A stretch of DNA of 31,599 bases from a virus. Below are positions 15,150-23,367 of this stretch, piece after piece. The position numbers were made by a program, and so were the translations under genes. The stretch is taken from positions 1 through 31,599 of the IMG/VR virus record IMGVR_UViG_3300048584_000281; one strand, 5' to 3'. Within the stretch, counting starts at the first letter, position 1; each line of letters opens with the position of its first letter. The notes beneath the pieces were generated by a model. That model did no database searches. It was not told the DNA's origin and worked only from the letters and a program-made list of their open reading frames with translations.

Positions 15150-18100
15150 ATGTCCACCACCAGCGTCTCGATCCGCCTTGGCGTCGAAGGCAAGGCGGAG
15201 GTCAAACGCGCCTTCGAGGAAGTCGGCCAGGCAGGAACGCAGGCCTTCGGGCAGGTTGACCGAGCGCTTGAGAAGACGGGAGCCGCGACGGATCGGGAAA
15301 CCGCCCGGTTCAAGCGCCTGGCGGAAGCCGCCCGCATGGCGGCGCAGGCCGATGCTGCGCAGGGGCGGTTCAATCAGGTTCTGGGCGTTGATCGCCAGGC
15401 GGCGGGTTCGGCGCGCGCGTCGGCCGAGGTCTTCGAACAGGCTGCGAGGGAAGTCGAACGCTATGAGGCCCGCGCGAAAGCCTTGCGCGCTGCCATCGAT
15501 CCGCTAGCGGCGGCGCAGGACCGGCTCAATGCCGAACTCGCCGAGCACGCGGCGCTCGCCAGCCGGGGCGCGATCACCCCCGCCGAGCAGGCCGCCGCGA
15601 ATGCGCTGGCAAAATCGCGTTTCGATCAGACCGCACAGGCAATCAAAGGCGTAGGTGCCAACTCGAAGCTCACGACCCAGCAAGTCATGACGCTTCAGTA
15701 CACGGTGAACGACGTGATCGCGTCGATGTCCACCGGCATGTCGCCGATGACCATCCTGATGCAGCAGGGCGGACAGGTCACGCAGGCCTTCGGCGGCTTG
15801 CGCGGCACGATCATGACGCTCGGCTCCGCCATCGGAGTCGTCGGCGGCGTGATTGCAGGCGTCGCCGTCTCCGTTGGCGTGCTCACGGCGGCGTGGTTCG
15901 CCAATGATGCCTCGACGCGCGCTGTATCGACCGCGCTCGCCGGGATTGGCCGGGCGTCCGGCACGACCGCGGCGCAGCTGGAACAGGTCGCGCAATCCTC
16001 CGCCGATGCCGGCAAGGTCTCGGTCTCGTCGGCTCGCGAGATGCAGGTCGCTTTCCTGCGCACCGGCAAGATCGGCGCGGAGGAAATGGGCCGCGCCATC
16101 GCGGTCTCGCGCAACCTTGGCGTCACGCTCGGCGTCGAAACGAAGCAGGGCGCGGAGGAGCTGGCCCGGGCGCTGGCCGATCCGTTGCGCGGCGCAGATG
16201 AACTCAACGACCGCATCCGATTCCTGGACGACCGTACCCGCGCCTATGTCCGCACGCTGGTCGACCAGAACCACCGGGCGGAAGCACAGCGCGTCATCCT
16301 GAACGCGCTCGCGCCCTCGCTGGCCGACGCCGAGCAGGCGGTCAATGCACTCGGGCGCGCTTGGCAGTTCGTCGGCCGTTCGGCATCGAACGCCTTCGAC
16401 GCGCTCGGCAAGGCCGTCGACCGGGCGGTGGATGGCCGCACACCCACGGAGGAGCTGGATCTGCTGCGCTGGCAGCAGGAGCGCCTCCGCGCCAACGTGC
16501 GCGGCAATGTCGTGCCGCTCATGCTGCCTCAGGTCGAGCGGCGCATCACTGAGCTCGAACGGCAGCTCAATGACCAGCAGGAGCGCGCACGGCGGATCGC
16601 CGCGGAGGCCCGCGCCAACGAGCAATCGGTGCGCGCAGGCGAGATCGCCCGCGACACCAACCCCGGCGCACGGGAGATCGAGCGGCTGCGGACGCAGGAA
16701 GGTGTCCTTCGTGCCGCGCTCGCCGATCCACTGGTCCGCTCGAAGCTCGCCGATGTGGCGGAGGTGGAGGCCGCCTACCGGCGTGTCATCACGGAACTCG
16801 CCCGCTACCGACCCTCGGTGGATGCGGCAACGCAGGCCGTGGTGGAGCAGACCTCCGCCACGGACATCTCGATCCGTGCGACGCTCTCGCTGGCCGAGGC
16901 CTATATCGAAAGCACTGAAGCCGCCGTACGCGCGGAGGCTCGCCGGCAAGGGCTCGTCGATCAGGCCCGTGAGGGCGTCAACGCGGAAATCCGCGCGCGG
17001 CAGGCCTTGCGGGAGCGGATCGCCGAGCAGGCGGTCGAGGCCGCCCGACAGGTGTCGGAACTCGGCCGCCAGATCGACGGTCAGCGCCGCCTGAACGAAG
17101 CGATTTCCTCGGGCGCGCTCTCGTCCCAGCGCGCCCAGCAGATCATGCAGGTCGAGCAGGCTCTGCGCCCGCTGATCACGGCGCAGACGCTGGCCGAGGG
17201 CGAGGCCAAGGAGAAGCTCGGCCGCATCATCGACCGCACGCGCGAAGCCTATGAGCAGCTTCACCGCGAGCAGAACCGGACGGACCTGCTTCAGGGCATC
17301 GAGCGCCGCCGCGACGAGATCGCGCTGCGTGAGCTGGAACTGTCGCTGGTCAGGCGCGGCCCAGCCGCGCGCCGCGAGGGCGTCGATCAGCTGCGTTTCG
17401 AGCAGGAGCTGAAGCGGCTCGGCATCGATCCGAACGATCCCGAAGCCAGTTACTCCCGCGAGCAGATCCAGCGGCTCAACCAGCTTGGGCGGCAGACGAC
17501 GGGCCGCGAGGCGGCCTTCGACTACGAGCAGCAGAACACCGGTCTCGCCCGAGAGGTCGAACTCCTGAAGCAGGGAGCCTCGGCTCGCTCGGAAGCGATC
17601 ACCATGATCCGCGCCGAGCAGCAATTACGCCGCCAAGGGATCGACCCGGCGGGTGCCGAAGGACAGGCAGCGCTCGCCGCTGCGCGCCGCCAGTTCGCGC
17701 TTGAGCGCCAAGCGGAAGCGCAGGTCGCGTTGCAGGATCAGCGCGCCGAGATCGGCTTGATTGAAACCCAGATCGGCCTGATCGGCGCATCCGCTCAGCA
17801 ACGCGAGACGGTGTTGGCCACCATCCGCGCCGAACAGGATCTGCGCCGACGCGGCATCGATCTCGCCAGCGAGGAAGGTCGGGCGATCGTCGCCAACGCC
17901 GTCCGGGTGCAGCAGCTCACGACGGAACTGCAGCGGCAGGAAGCGACCCAGCGGGCCTTGCAGGGCGCGATCGGCAACGCGCTCGACCGCTTCGGAACGC
18001 TGCTGGCGCAAGGCAAGACGGACTGGAAATCGTGGGCGGATGCCGGCCAGTCGGCGATCAACGACATCATGAACGAACTGATCAAGCTCGCGGTGATGAA

Positions 18101-18506
18101 CCCGCTCAAGAATTTCCTGTTCGGCGGCAACGCGCCGACCCTGGCGACAGGCGGTGGCATCTTCGGAGAGCTCGGCAAGATCTTCGCTGGTCTGTTCCAT
18201 GAGGGCGGGCTGGTCGGCGCGGGCGGGCCCGGACGACACATCCCCGCGATGCTGTTCGCGGGTGCGCCGCGCCTTCATGGCGGCGGCTACATCCGGCCAG
18301 GCGAGGTGCCGGCCATCCTTCAGACCGGCGAGCGCGTGCTCAACCGCAAGGAGACCGCCGCCTACGACCAGCGCGGCGACTACGCGGCACCAACCGTCGT
18401 TACATTTAACATCACGACGCCCGATGCGGGCTCGTTCCGCCGGGCGCAGGGACAGATCACCGCCGAGATGGCCTCGGCGCTGGAACGAGCGAGGCGGAAC
18501 CTGTGA
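15150..18506 (+). CDS. Tail tape measure protein
   Basis: This 1118-residue protein sets tail length and probably exits first during DNA ejection. The N-terminus (SIRLGVEGKAEVKRAFEEVG) begins a long coiled-coil region. A conserved tape-measure core with QQVMTLQYTVNDVIASMSTGMSPMT-like sequence precedes a hydrophobic stretch at about 220-250 (AIGVVGGVIAGVAVSVGVLTAAW). Between about residues 714 and 930 a motif of the type 'RAEQxLRRxGID' recurs three times with a spacing near 72 residues. The C-terminal Gly-rich part with GEVPAILQTGERVLNRKE is a family hallmark. It is the longest gene of the tail assembly block and its stop overlaps the next gene's GTG by 4 bp. Confidence 0.95.
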   Translation: MSTTSVSIRLGVEGKAEVKRAFEEVGQAGTQAFGQVDRALEKTGAATDRETARFKRLAEAARMAAQADAAQGRFNQVLGVDRQAAGSARASAEVFEQAAREVERYEARAKALRAAIDPLAAAQDRLNAELAEHAALASRGAITPAEQAAANALAKSRFDQTAQAIKGVGANSKLTTQQVMTLQYTVNDVIASMSTGMSPMTILMQQGGQVTQAFGGLRGTIMTLGSAIGVVGGVIAGVAVSVGVLTAAWFANDASTRAVSTALAGIGRASGTTAAQLEQVAQSSADAGKVSVSSAREMQVAFLRTGKIGAEEMGRAIAVSRNLGVTLGVETKQGAEELARALADPLRGADELNDRIRFLDDRTRAYVRTLVDQNHRAEAQRVILNALAPSLADAEQAVNALGRAWQFVGRSASNAFDALGKAVDRAVDGRTPTEELDLLRWQQERLRANVRGNVVPLMLPQVERRITELERQLNDQQERARRIAAEARANEQSVRAGEIARDTNPGAREIERLRTQEGVLRAALADPLVRSKLADVAEVEAAYRRVITELARYRPSVDAATQAVVEQTSATDISIRATLSLAEAYIESTEAAVRAEARRQGLVDQAREGVNAEIRARQALRERIAEQAVEAARQVSELGRQIDGQRRLNEAISSGALSSQRAQQIMQVEQALRPLITAQTLAEGEAKEKLGRIIDRTREAYEQLHREQNRTDLLQGIERRRDEIALRELELSLVRRGPAARREGVDQLRFEQELKRLGIDPNDPEASYSREQIQRLNQLGRQTTGREAAFDYEQQNTGLAREVELLKQGASARSEAITMIRAEQQLRRQGIDPAGAEGQAALAAARRQFALERQAEAQVALQDQRAEIGLIETQIGLIGASAQQRETVLATIRAEQDLRRRGIDLASEEGRAIVANAVRVQQLTTELQRQEATQRALQGAIGNALDRFGTLLAQGKTDWKSWADAGQSAINDIMNELIKLAVMNPLKNFLFGGNAPTLATGGGIFGELGKIFAGLFHEGGLVGAGGPGRHIPAMLFAGAPRLHGGGYIRPGEVPAILQTGERVLNRKETAAYDQRGDYAAPTVVTFNITTPDAGSFRRAQGQITAEMASALERARRNL

Positions 18507-19084
18507 GCTTTCATGACGTGTCCTTCCCGGACGCCATCGCGCGCGGCGCGACCGGCGGCCCGGAATACTCGACCGACGTAGTGATGGTCGCGTCCGGCTT
18601 CGAACAGCGCAACCAGAACTGGTCAGCCTCGCGCGCCCGCTATGACATCTCGACTGGCATCCGCACCCGCGAGCAGATGGCCGAGGTGATCGCCTTCTTC
18701 CGCGCCCGCAAGGGCCGAGCCTTCGGCTTCCGGTTCAGGGATTGGGGCGACTTCGAAGCCACCGACCAGCAATGCCAGGCGGTGAGCGCGACGGTGTTCC
18801 AGCTGGTGAAGCGCTATCCGTCCGGTCCCGTCGTCGAAATCCGCACCATCACCCGGCCGGTCGTCGGCTCTGTGGTCGTGCGCGTCAACGCGAACGTCGT
18901 CACGCCGACTATAGATCACGCGACGGGGCGGCTCACCTTCGGCGCGGCGCCGGCGGCGACGCCCGTCGCGACCTTCCGCTTCGACGTGCCCGTGCGCTTC
19001 GACACCGACCAGCTTCAGGTGATCAGCCGCGCCTATAACCTGCAAAACGTCCAGTCGATCCCTCTGGTCGAGATCAGGGCGTGA
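18503..19084 (+). CDS. DUF2460 distal tail protein (GTA gp12-like)
   Basis: This 193-residue protein belongs to the DUF2460 family found in GTAs and related siphophages, where it forms the distal tail ring between tube and hub. Visible family signatures are FPDAIARGATGGPEYSTDV near the start, NQNWSASRARYDISTGIRT (about 36-54) and the segment AFGFRFRDWGDFEA (about 73-86). The start is a GTG that overlaps the tape measure's stop codon, implying coupled translation. The next GTA-type gene (DUF2163) normally follows directly but here is 2.4 kb away beyond the regulator/antiporter insertion. Confidence 0.92.
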   Translation: MSFHDVSFPDAIARGATGGPEYSTDVVMVASGFEQRNQNWSASRARYDISTGIRTREQMAEVIAFFRARKGRAFGFRFRDWGDFEATDQQCQAVSATVFQLVKRYPSGPVVEIRTITRPVVGSVVVRVNANVVTPTIDHATGRLTFGAAPAATPVATFRFDVPVRFDTDQLQVISRAYNLQNVQSIPLVEIRA

Positions 19085-19282
19085 ATGAGATACATCGTTT
19101 AGAAGCACCTACATCCCTTGAGTGCCATGGTTGTTGATCCTCTCGGACTTGACAGCCTCCGCACCCAGACTGAGGTCATCTGCTTTGCGAGCATCGCATC
19201 CTTGCGGCAGACAAACGCTAGCAATCCTGCATAGCAGCGAGAACGGTTCTAGCGAATTGACCCACCCGGTGCACCGTGGTGC

Positions 19283-19525
19283 TCAGGAGCTGCTGCCCTT
19301 CAGTCGCACACCTGGACCGCCATCCTCTTTCGTGAGCAGGTCGACGCCTGACGCGGCGAGCGCACGAATGATCGAGTCTTCGCTGGCATGTTGCAGCGCG
19401 TGGCGGCCTTTTTCGAACTCGCGGACGGTGCTGCGACAAACCCCAGCGGCCGTGGCAAGATCCTCCTGAGTCCAGTCGAGCAAGGCGCGTGCGGCACGAC
19501 AGGTGGCAGGGACGAGCCGTGTCAT
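19283..19525 (-). CDS. Xre-family regulator
   Basis: This 80-residue protein is a single helix-turn-helix domain (ARALLDWTQEDLATAAGVCRSTVREFEKG) with a short C-terminal tail (LLTKEDGGPGVRL) seen in many small alphaproteobacterial Xre regulators. The ATG at 19525 has AGGA 8 bases upstream; an in-frame TTG at 19543 would begin inside the palindrome and is less likely. The gene diverges from the antiporter gene, with two inverted repeats and overlapping promoters between them, so it most likely controls itself and the antiporter. The cue it senses is unknown. Both genes probably entered the tail operon together. Confidence 0.85.
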   Translation of the reverse strand: MTRLVPATCRAARALLDWTQEDLATAAGVCRSTVREFEKGRHALQHASEDSIIRALAASGVDLLTKEDGGPGVRLKGSSS

Positions 19526-19539
19526 CTCGTGATCCTGTT

Positions 19540-19556
19540 TCAACCATTTTGGTTGA
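19540..19556. promoter_or_regulatory. Palindromic operator candidate TCAACCA-TTT-TGGTTGA
   Basis: Two perfect 7-base arms, TCAACCA (19540-19546) and TGGTTGA (19550-19556), are separated by three T. The palindrome lies just before the Xre ATG and touches the antiporter promoter's -35, so one bound dimer could repress both genes. Binding by the adjacent Xre protein is an inference. Confidence 0.5.
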
Positions 19557-19583
19557 TTTATTCCGGTGTGGTTCCTAAATCAA
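19553..19583. promoter_or_regulatory. Overlapping face-to-face promoters (regulator/antiporter)
   Basis: TTGATTTA (19553-19560) and TAAATCAA (19576-19583) are perfect inverted copies 15 bp apart. On the forward strand this gives -35 TTGATT (19553-19558), 17 bp, -10-like TAAATC (19576-19581). On the reverse strand it gives the identical arrangement: -35 TTGATT (19578-19583), 17 bp, TAAATC (19555-19560). Each promoter's -10 sits on the other's -35, so polymerase could occupy only one at a time. Confidence 0.45.
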
Positions 19584-19608
19584 GGAGGTCAGCAGAAAGG
19601 AGAGGTCA

Positions 19609-21327
19609 ATGCCGCACGACACGCCGTTGATCGCGACGATCGCCATTGGTCTCGCTCTGGCGTTCGCGTTTGGTCTGCTGGCACAGCGCCTCCGGTTGCC
19701 GCCCATCGTTGGCTACTTGGTTGCGGGCATCGTCGTCGGTCCTTTCACGCCCGGCTTCGTGGCGGATCAGAAGTTGGCTGTCGAGCTGGCTGAGATCGGC
19801 GTCATCCTGCTGATGTTCGGCGTTGGCCTGCACTTCTCGCTGAAAGACCTGCTCTCCGTCCGGGCCATCGCCATTCCGGGCGCAATCGGTCAGATCGCGG
19901 TTGCCACGCTTTTGGGGATGGGCCTTGCGTGGTTGCTCGGCTGGAATCTTGGCGCCGGCCTCATCTTCGGGCTTGCGCTTTCCGTCGCAAGCACCGTGGT
20001 CCTCCTGCGTGCGCTTCAGGAGCGTCGGCAAGTCGAGACAGAAAAGGGGAAAATCGCCGTCGGTTGGCTCATTGTCGAAGACCTCGTCATGGTCCTGACC
20101 CTGGTGCTCGTTCCGCCGCTTGCCGGACTTCTGGGCGGAACGCAACCAGCCGACACCAGCAATCCGGGTCTAGTCGCCGCGCTCGGGGTCGGCCCGGTGT
20201 GGGCGACGCTCGCGCTCACTGCGGCCAAGGTCGCGCTCTTCGTCACGATCATGCTGGTGCTGGGGCGCAAGTTCATCCCGTGGGTGCTGCACTATGTGGC
20301 GCATACCGGCTCGCGCGAACTCTTCCGCCTCGCTGTGCTCGCAATCGCGCTTGGCGTCGCTTACGGCTCCGCGAACCTGTTTGGCGTGTCGTTCGCCCTC
20401 GGTGCGTTCTTCGCTGGCATGGTGCTGGCGGAAAGCCAGCTCAGTCATCAGGCGGCCAAGGAGACGCTACCGCTGCGCGACGCCTTTGCGGTGCTCTTCT
20501 TCGTCTCGGTCGGCATGCTGTTCAACCCGGCCGTGCTGGTGGCCCAGCCGCTGGCCGTCCTCGCCACATTCTTCATCATAGCCTTCGGCAAATCTGTGGC
20601 CGCTTACTTGATCGTGCGCGCCTTCGGCCACCCGAACGGCGTGGCGCTCACCATCTCGGCGAGCCTTGCGCAGATCGGTGAGTTCTCTTTCATCTTGATC
20701 GTGCTGGCTGTGAACCTCGCCATCGTGCCTCCAGAGGCACGCGACTTGGTCGTTGCGGGCTCGATCCTGTCGATCCTTGTCAACCCGCTGATGTTCATGG
20801 CGATCGATCGGCTATCCGCTGGCGAGACGCCGGCGCCCGGCGTCCAGCAGGAGAAGGCTGCTGCGGGGCCGTCCTCGACGTCGCCCGAAGCAGACGAGCC
20901 CGTGACAGCGCTTTCAGATCACGTTGTTCTTGTAGGACACGGTCGGGTCGGATCGGCGATCGGCTCATCGCTGCGCGCGAGAAGCATTGCGCACCTCGTT
21001 GTTGAAGAGGATCGTTCAGCTGTGGACGGCCTCGCGGCGAAAGGGGTGGAAAGCTTTGTCGGGCCATGCGGTGAACGGGCGATGCTCGACCGACTCAACC
21101 TGAAGCACGCGCGCTGCCTCGTCACGGCCATTCCAGACCCCTATGAGGCCGGGCATTTGGTCGAGGCCGCAAAGGCCGCCAATCCGAACATCCGTGTTAT
21201 CGCGCGCGCTCATACCGCTGAGGCCGTCGACTATCTCCGCAACCTGGGAGCCGATGTCGTGCTGATGGGTGAGGAGGAGTTGGCCAAGAGCATGAGCGCG
21301 GCAGTGAACTCGACAACTGGAAGCTAG
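19609..21327 (+). CDS. CPA2-family cation:proton antiporter with RCK domain
   Basis: This 572-residue inner-membrane protein resembles the KefB/YbaL type of CPA2 antiporters, which exchange K+ or Na+ for H+. About 12 hydrophobic segments fill residues 5-400; the characteristic IVGYLVAGIVVGPF (33-46) and the unwound-helix region VIALTI/LIVEDLVMV style motif (GWLIVEDLVMVL) with its Glu-Asp are present. A linker is followed by a C-terminal TrkA-N/RCK domain: VVLVGHGRVGSAIG is a Rossmann Gly-rich loop for nucleotide binding. Two Shine-Dalgarno sequences precede the ATG (AAGGAGG at 19582 and AAGGAG at 19597). A full chromosomal-type transporter within a phage tail operon is odd; it likely serves the lysogen. 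Confidence 0.88.
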   Translation: MPHDTPLIATIAIGLALAFAFGLLAQRLRLPPIVGYLVAGIVVGPFTPGFVADQKLAVELAEIGVILLMFGVGLHFSLKDLLSVRAIAIPGAIGQIAVATLLGMGLAWLLGWNLGAGLIFGLALSVASTVVLLRALQERRQVETEKGKIAVGWLIVEDLVMVLTLVLVPPLAGLLGGTQPADTSNPGLVAALGVGPVWATLALTAAKVALFVTIMLVLGRKFIPWVLHYVAHTGSRELFRLAVLAIALGVAYGSANLFGVSFALGAFFAGMVLAESQLSHQAAKETLPLRDAFAVLFFVSVGMLFNPAVLVAQPLAVLATFFIIAFGKSVAAYLIVRAFGHPNGVALTISASLAQIGEFSFILIVLAVNLAIVPPEARDLVVAGSILSILVNPLMFMAIDRLSAGETPAPGVQQEKAAAGPSSTSPEADEPVTALSDHVVLVGHGRVGSAIGSSLRARSIAHLVVEEDRSAVDGLAAKGVESFVGPCGERAMLDRLNLKHARCLVTAIPDPYEAGHLVEAAKAANPNIRVIARAHTAEAVDYLRNLGADVVLMGEEELAKSMSAAVNSTTGS

Positions 21328-21403
21328 CACCGCCACGGGTGAGGAGCGATCTTCCGCCGTTTCCCGCCCAGCTTTCACGCGCACACCGGCTTATCGAAGC
21401 GCG

Positions 21404-21426
21404 GGGGCCGACACTTACTCGGCCCC
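21404..21426 (+). other. GC-rich hairpin after the antiporter gene
   Basis: GGGGCCGA (21404-21411) and TCGGCCCC (21419-21426) form a perfect 8-bp stem with a 7-nt loop, 76 bases after the antiporter stop. No T-run follows, so it is not a typical intrinsic terminator. It may protect a 3' end or help factor-dependent termination. Confidence 0.4.
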
Positions 21427-21453
21427 GACGCGACATCCACGAGAAACCAATCC

Positions 21454-22293
21454 ATGAAACCCACCACCCCTGCGCTTGCCGCGCATCTTGCCGGCGAGGT
21501 GACCACGCTTGCGACCTGCTGGCGGCTCGAACGGGCCGATGGCTGGGTTCGCGGCTTCACCGACCACGACCGCGAACTCGTGGTCGATGGGCTGACCTAT
21601 GTGGCGTCGACGGGCTTCCTGCCTTCGGCGATCAAGACCGCCTCCGATCTCTCCGTCGACAACCTCGATGTCGACGGCTTTCTCGATGACGCGGCGCTGC
21701 GGGCCGAAGACCTGATCGCCGGGCTGTTCGACGGCGCACGGATCGAGGTCTTCATCGTCAACTGGGCGGACCTTGGCCAGGGACGGCTCCTGCTGCGCAA
21801 GGGCTTCCTCGGCGAGATCAAGCGCGCCGATCAGCGCTTTTCGGCTGAGATCCGGGGCCTGTCGAACCGGCTGCAACAGACCGCCGGCAAGCTCTACTCG
21901 CGCCTGTGCCGCGTCGATCTCGGATCGAGCGAATGCGGCGTCGCGCTCGGCCCGCGCACCGACACCTATGCGGTCACGCAGGTGATCGCCGCCGACACGG
22001 TGCGGATCGTCACCGCGCGCGCCACGGGCTTCTTCACCTTCGGCAAGGCGACCTTCATGAGCGGCGCCAATGCGGGCGCGGTCAACGAGGTGCTGCTGCA
22101 TGACGGCCAGACCATCCGGCTGTTCGTGCCGATGCCGCGCCCCATCGTCGTCGGCGACCAGATCGTCCTCGTCGCCGGTTGCGACAAGACGCCGGAGACC
22201 TGCAACGCCAAGTTCGCCAACATCCTGAACTTCCGGGGCGAGCCGCATATTCCGGGGAACGACAAGGTGTTCTCCTATCCGGTGCGCGCATGA
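21454..22293 (+). CDS. DUF2163 tail hub protein (GTA gp13-like)
   Basis: This 279-residue protein has the DUF2163 N-terminal domain (WRLERADGWVRGFTDHDREL, 23-42) and a phage_BR0599-type C-terminal domain ending in ILNFRGEPHIPGND. In the Rhodobacter capsulatus GTA the equivalent hub protein binds an iron-sulfur cluster. Four cysteines here, Cys152 (RLCRVD), Cys161 (SSECGV), Cys243 (AGCDK) and Cys250 (ETCNAKF), are well placed to ligate one. The gene overlaps the peptidase gene by 4 bp (ATGA). It is the first gene after the antiporter insertion, and the hairpin upstream may influence its expression. Confidence 0.92.
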   Translation: MKPTTPALAAHLAGEVTTLATCWRLERADGWVRGFTDHDRELVVDGLTYVASTGFLPSAIKTASDLSVDNLDVDGFLDDAALRAEDLIAGLFDGARIEVFIVNWADLGQGRLLLRKGFLGEIKRADQRFSAEIRGLSNRLQQTAGKLYSRLCRVDLGSSECGVALGPRTDTYAVTQVIAADTVRIVTARATGFFTFGKATFMSGANAGAVNEVLLHDGQTIRLFVPMPRPIVVGDQIVLVAGCDKTPETCNAKFANILNFRGEPHIPGNDKVFSYPVRA

Positions 22294-22724
22294 GCGCGTT
22301 CACGCGGGTGGCGCTGCTGGCCGAGGCGCGCACATGGATCGGCACGCCCTGGCATCACCAGGCGGCGGTCAAGGGCGCGGGCTGCGACTGCATCGGCTTC
22401 GTGCGCGGCGCGGCCGAGCCGTTCATCGGGGCGATCACCCAACCGATGAATTACGCCGCGACCTGGCCGCTCTACCGGGCCGAAGAGCGCCTGCGCGACG
22501 AGATGGCGGCCCACGCCGCCGAGATCGACATTGCTGATGCCTTGCCCGGCGACATCCTGCTGTTCGGCGTCGGCAAAGGTCCGGCGCACCATTGCGGGTT
22601 CCTCAGTGAGGATAACCGCCTGCTGCATTGCTACCGCGAGGCGGGCGCGGTCGTCGAACAGGACCTGACCGAGTTCTGGACCGAGAAGACGCGCGCCGCC
22701 TTCCGCCTGCCGGGCATCGCCTGA
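22290..22724 (+). CDS. NlpC/P60 tail peptidase (GTA gp14-like)
   Basis: This 144-residue cysteine peptidase likely opens peptidoglycan locally when the tail tip reaches the cell wall. The start at 22290 overlaps the DUF2163 stop as ATGA. The catalytic cysteine is probably Cys34 in AGCDCIGFV, and the histidine is His101 in AHHCGFL, with His113 (LLHCYRE) as the usual third polar residue. The length is standard for the GTA-type tail peptidase. Its stop and the next gene's ATG overlap by one base (TGATG), so hub, peptidase and tip genes form one coupled block. Confidence 0.93.
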   Translation: MSAFTRVALLAEARTWIGTPWHHQAAVKGAGCDCIGFVRGAAEPFIGAITQPMNYAATWPLYRAEERLRDEMAAHAAEIDIADALPGDILLFGVGKGPAHHCGFLSEDNRLLHCYREAGAVVEQDLTEFWTEKTRAAFRLPGIA

Positions 22725-23356
22725 TGGCGCGCATCGTCCTCACCGTCGCGGGCAATGTCATCGGCAACCTGCTGCTGCCCGGCCTTGGCGCTGCCATTGG
22801 CGGGGCGATCGGCGCCTATGTGGGCGGCATGGTTGACAGCCAGCTGTTCGGCGACGGTGCGCGCAACAACGTCGTCACCGGTCCGCGCCTGCAGGATCTC
22901 AGGGTGCAATCATCGGGCTATGGCTCGGTGATCCCGCGCGTCTATGGCAAGGCGCGGCTGTCGGGCAACGTGATCTGGATGCGCGGCTTCGAGGAGGAGA
23001 CGCGAACCGAGACGCAAACGGTGGGCGGCGGCGGCAAGGGCGGCGGTGGCGGCGGCCGGCAGACCACCACGACCGTGACTTACGTCTATTTCTGCGATGT
23101 CGCGGTGGCGCTCTGCGAAGGGCCCATCACCGGCATCGGAAAGATGTTCGCCGACGGCAACGCCATCGGCTCCGAGCACTATGCGGCGCGACGCGTCTAT
23201 CTCGGCGACGCGACCCAATCGGCGGACCCGCTGATCGCGGCGACCGAAGGCCTCGCGCCCGCCTATCGTGGCCTTGCCTATGTGGTGCTGGAACGCTTCG
23301 CGATCACGCCCTTCGGCAATCGCCTGCCGAACTTCTCGTTCGAACTCACCGCCTGA
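22724..23356 (+). CDS. Free-standing paralogue of the tip protein N-terminal domain
   Basis: This 210-residue protein aligns end to end with residues 1-213 of the next gene product. Shared landmarks in the same order are LVLTVAG/IVLTVAG at the start, a Gly/Ala-rich helix, LFGxG near residue 42, GYG/AYG..IP.V.G (65-76), NVIWMRG / NIIWVRG, a Gly-rich loop GGGGKGGGGGG, CEGPIT/CEGPVT, and TPFGNRLPNF / TPFGNRFPNF. In the large protein this domain probably docks on the hub. The small copy stops exactly where the domain ends. It could form part of the tip ring or control assembly. A tandem duplication is the simplest origin. Confidence 0.85.
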   Translation: MARIVLTVAGNVIGNLLLPGLGAAIGGAIGAYVGGMVDSQLFGDGARNNVVTGPRLQDLRVQSSGYGSVIPRVYGKARLSGNVIWMRGFEEETRTETQTVGGGGKGGGGGGRQTTTTVTYVYFCDVAVALCEGPITGIGKMFADGNAIGSEHYAARRVYLGDATQSADPLIAATEGLAPAYRGLAYVVLERFAITPFGNRLPNFSFELTA

Positions 23357-23367
23357 AGGTTCGATCC

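Noticed and set aside
15504-17624. 706-residue reverse-strand frame within the tape measure
   Set aside because: It mirrors the coiled-coil coding region; codon position bias supports only the forward frame.
19122-19469. 115-residue forward frame opposite the Xre regulator
   Set aside because: It overlaps a recognisable helix-turn-helix gene on the other strand and shows no motif or good start site.
21404-21426. Intrinsic terminator for the antiporter gene
   Set aside because: The stem is perfect but no T-run follows it, so I list it only as a hairpin.
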